Part shown: one piece after another, positions 62,185 through 64,000 of the stretch
How positions within the stretch are numbered: the stretch's first letter is position 1
How the letters are laid out: the number at the start of each line of letters is the position of its first letter
Assembly (NCBI RefSeq): GCF_022605725.1
Contig: NC_065546.1
Span: 22,874,227-22,938,226 of the forward strand
From: Anthonomus grandis grandis
Taxonomy: Eukaryota > Arthropoda > Insecta > Coleoptera > Curculionidae
Direction: 5' to 3'
Length of the DNA: 64,000 nucleotides
Made by a program: the position numbers and the translations under genes
The notes under the pieces: model-generated
Seen by the model: the letters and a program-made list of their open reading frames with translations, nothing else
Told to the model about the DNA's origin: nothing
The model's database searches: none

Positions 62185-62774
62185 TATTATATATTACTGT
62201 TACACTTAACAAGGTCTGTACGGGCTTCCAATGAAATACCACCCCACATCATCACCCTTCCGCCACCAAATTGCACTCTAGGAGAGATAAAACATTGAGA
62301 GTAAGTTTCTCCGGGCCTTCTCCATACTCTTTGACATTCGTCAGGTCAAAATCTCGTAAAACGAGACTCGTCTGTAAAAAGAACATTTCTTCATTCTTTC
62401 ATGTCCCAATCAAAGCATGAGTGTGAGCAAACTCCAGGTGCAGCCTTTGATGACCCGCATCTAATAGAGGACCTGCATCAGGTACACGAGATGTTAAATT
62501 GTGATCCGCTAATATTCTTCGTACGGTATCAGTGAAACCAAGGTACTGTGAACATCTGCCAGTCTTCTTTCCAAAGCTGGAGTAGAAGCTTTTCGCTCTC
62601 GAAAAACTTGAAGACATCGTTCCTTAACTTCGTTTGTCGCCCTTCGTCTTCCCTGTCCAGGTCTACTTGAATAAGCACCAGTTTGTTTGACCCTTTGTAT
62701 CGCATCGGATACTCTACTGCATGGATGGCCAAGCCTTTCTGCAATATATCTAATCCGACGAACATCGTCTCGTA

Positions 62775-63009
62775 GAGTCCATAAAATGAGAGAATATGCC
62801 GGTGACGTCAGACTTCGCGCATCTAAGCTGGCTATCGTTAAGCGTAGAAGCGTAGAATTCTAGCAGATGTGAAAGAGAGAGATGCATGTATTCACGGTCA
62901 AGTAAACCTAATCAGGGAAATATGGGGCCTCCCCTTTATTGATTTTTTGGTTTAAAGTGGGTTTGTGCGCATTTTACGTCACCGGCATATTCTCTCATTT
63001 TATGGACTC
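62775..63009. mobile_element. 235-bp MITE with 34-bp perfect TIRs
   Basis: 62775-62808 and 62976-63009 are exact inverse copies (outermost GAGTCCATAAAATGAGAG). TA stands on both sides (62773-62774, 63010-63011) as target duplication. It has no coding content. It splits the N-terminus of the Tc1-like transposase, so it arrived later. Confidence 0.95.
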
Positions 63010-63467
63010 TAGAGCAACGGCTTGTGCCACTTCCTCTGAGCCCATCCTTTTTAAAGACATCGCTTATGCAATACACTTTCAACTTAAAATAATATTAAGA
63101 ACACTTTAAACAAATAAAAATAAGAACGCTTTAAAAAACTCAAAAATGTCCAGCAAAATTAAAATCTGTAATTTGTTGACAACAATCTTTTTGATATGCC
63201 ACATTGCCTTCTACATATTTCTTTTATCATAACAGCCAACTTTGAAATTTATTTATTGTTTAAATCTTGCTAGTAAAGCATTATTGTATTATTTCCTTTA
63301 AGCCAGTGATTTTTCTTAAAATTAGATATTCGAATAAATCAAAAAAACAAGTTGGTAAGAAAAGATAGGGCTTTAAAATGCAGCAAAAAGAATAATTATT
63401 GGTTGTGAATTTTTTTCACAGAGTTAAAAATTTTAGAGTGAAATTCAACTTTTTATTACGCCCTGTA

Positions 63468-64000
63468 TAACAATATTATAGTCCTGTTATTAGACACCAC
63501 ACATTTACAGTACTTACACGTATTTATAAAAAGTAGAGCTACTCAAAAGCCCATTTTTTAATTTCCCCTTTTGATGGATCAACAAAAATAAAATATATAG
63601 GCAAAGGCACCCATAAGGGTCTCATTAACCCCAAAAAGATGTTAATTTCAGTTAAGAAAAGTGGGCCATTGAGAAGAGAAGGACCAGGTGCATGGCCAGA
63701 CTGTAGGGTCGGGCATAGGGCGCGCGCGACTGATGCCCTCTGACCTTGAATTGAGATTCGGTAGCAGCTGCCGACACGTGCTTACTGATGATGGCTGATT
63801 AAAGATCATTTTTGTTTTACTGACTATAACACATAAATTGCTTCATCGGGTTAAAATTCATCATGAGCCTGATGATACTACTACACACCGTCGTCATCAG
63901 GAACATCAGGCAGACGGACGTATATGTGTTGCTGTCTGGCGCGTGGCCCCTCGTGTCTTCTTCTTCTCCTTCCCCGGGCTTTGTGTGGCTTCCTGCGAGT
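63468..64000. other. No gene recognised; GC rises towards the window edge
   Basis: The last 350 bases are GC-richer with GGGCGCGCGCGAC near 63719 and a CT-rich stretch near 63955. Whatever this is continues past the window. Confidence 0.4.

Larger units (their letters stand above)
60423..63060 (-). pseudogene. Tc1-like transposase broken by nested insertions
   Basis: ATG at 63060 opens MSLKRMGSEEVAQAVALLE. The MITE then interrupts; after it RYIAERLGHPCSRVSDAIQR, a complete HTH, and SSRPGQGRRRATNEV follow to about 62620. LADHNLTSRVPDAGPLLDAG and LFLQTSLVLRDFD-like debris of the first Asp block follow near 62380, then VQFGGGRVMMWGGI near 62270-62230. The mariner interrupts here. Past it come a degenerate second block (LMHDNVRPHIAQI, about 60725-60690), PPRSPDINPIEHLWN near 60640-60595, and the end near 60423. 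Frameshifts add to the breaks. Confidence 0.85.
60153..63467 (-). mobile_element. Tc1-like element with TIRs of about 180 bp, interrupted twice
   Basis: 60153-60345 is the inverse of 63285-63467. Shared landmarks are TTTAAGCCAGTG, AACAAGTTG followed by TAAGAAAAGAT, and AATGCAGCAAAAAGAAT. Between the arms is a transposase on the minus strand, split by a mariner (60846-62184) and a MITE (62775-63009). Removing both leaves about 1.74 kb, a normal Tc1 size. The precise termini are uncertain by a few bases. Confidence 0.82.

Noticed and set aside
63784..63812. CTGATGATGGCT near the right edge, like the start of the two hammerhead-like motifs
   Set aside because: No complementary stem II strand or GAAA follows, so the core is incomplete.

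Overview
The window looks like a slice of a large, AT-rich, transposon-packed arthropod genome, most likely an insect. I recognise no host protein-coding gene. Nearly everything that can be named is a mobile element or its debris: a Dong/R4-type retrotransposon in TAA microsatellite DNA, non-LTR elements of several kinds, BEL/Pao and Gypsy LTR fragments, and Tc1, mariner, piggyBac and hAT DNA transposons. The insect call rests on this mixture, on introns of about 50 nt, and on base composition. I cannot name the order.

Layout. 1-5.1 kb: two head-to-tail Dong/R4-like copies bounded by (TAA)n tracts; the second keeps a 706-codon open frame, the first is wrecked. 5.4-10.5 kb: a mariner-like element with a DUF4817-type transposase and unusually long inverted arms. 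Its right arm is partly duplicated and split by a 5'-truncated non-LTR element on the minus strand. 11.7-14.35 kb: a TIR-bounded element carrying a C2H2 zinc-finger gene with two very short introns and no visible transposase. 15-17.7 kb: an RNase H-bearing LINE tail and a Tc1 remnant. 17.7-28.8 kb: AT-rich DNA with a MITE, two direct copies of a BEL/Pao pol fragment, one CpG-rich patch and a LINE tail. 28.9-31.2 kb: a second long-arm mariner-like element of the same general type. 34.3-36.9 kb: an internally deleted Gypsy element with a 4-bp target duplication. 39.4-44.2 kb: fragments of hAT, mariner and LINE. 44.4-46.7 kb: a piggyBac element with both ends and a nearly complete transposase. 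47.4-53.5 kb: a Jockey-like tail, an RNase H LINE tail next to a perfect hairpin, a mariner deletion derivative with long TIRs, and a 3.3-kb LINE whose RNase H domain appears to have lost its acidic residues. 57.9-59.7 kb: CR1/Jockey-like RT debris. 60.15-63.47 kb: a Tc1 element split by a mariner and by a 235-bp MITE.

The genes do not form a pathway. What links them is insertion history, and several events can be ordered from nesting. The items most worth following up are the zinc-finger element, the mariner-like elements with very long arms, two hammerhead-ribozyme-like motifs, the RNase H domain without acids, and the nested Tc1/mariner/MITE stack.
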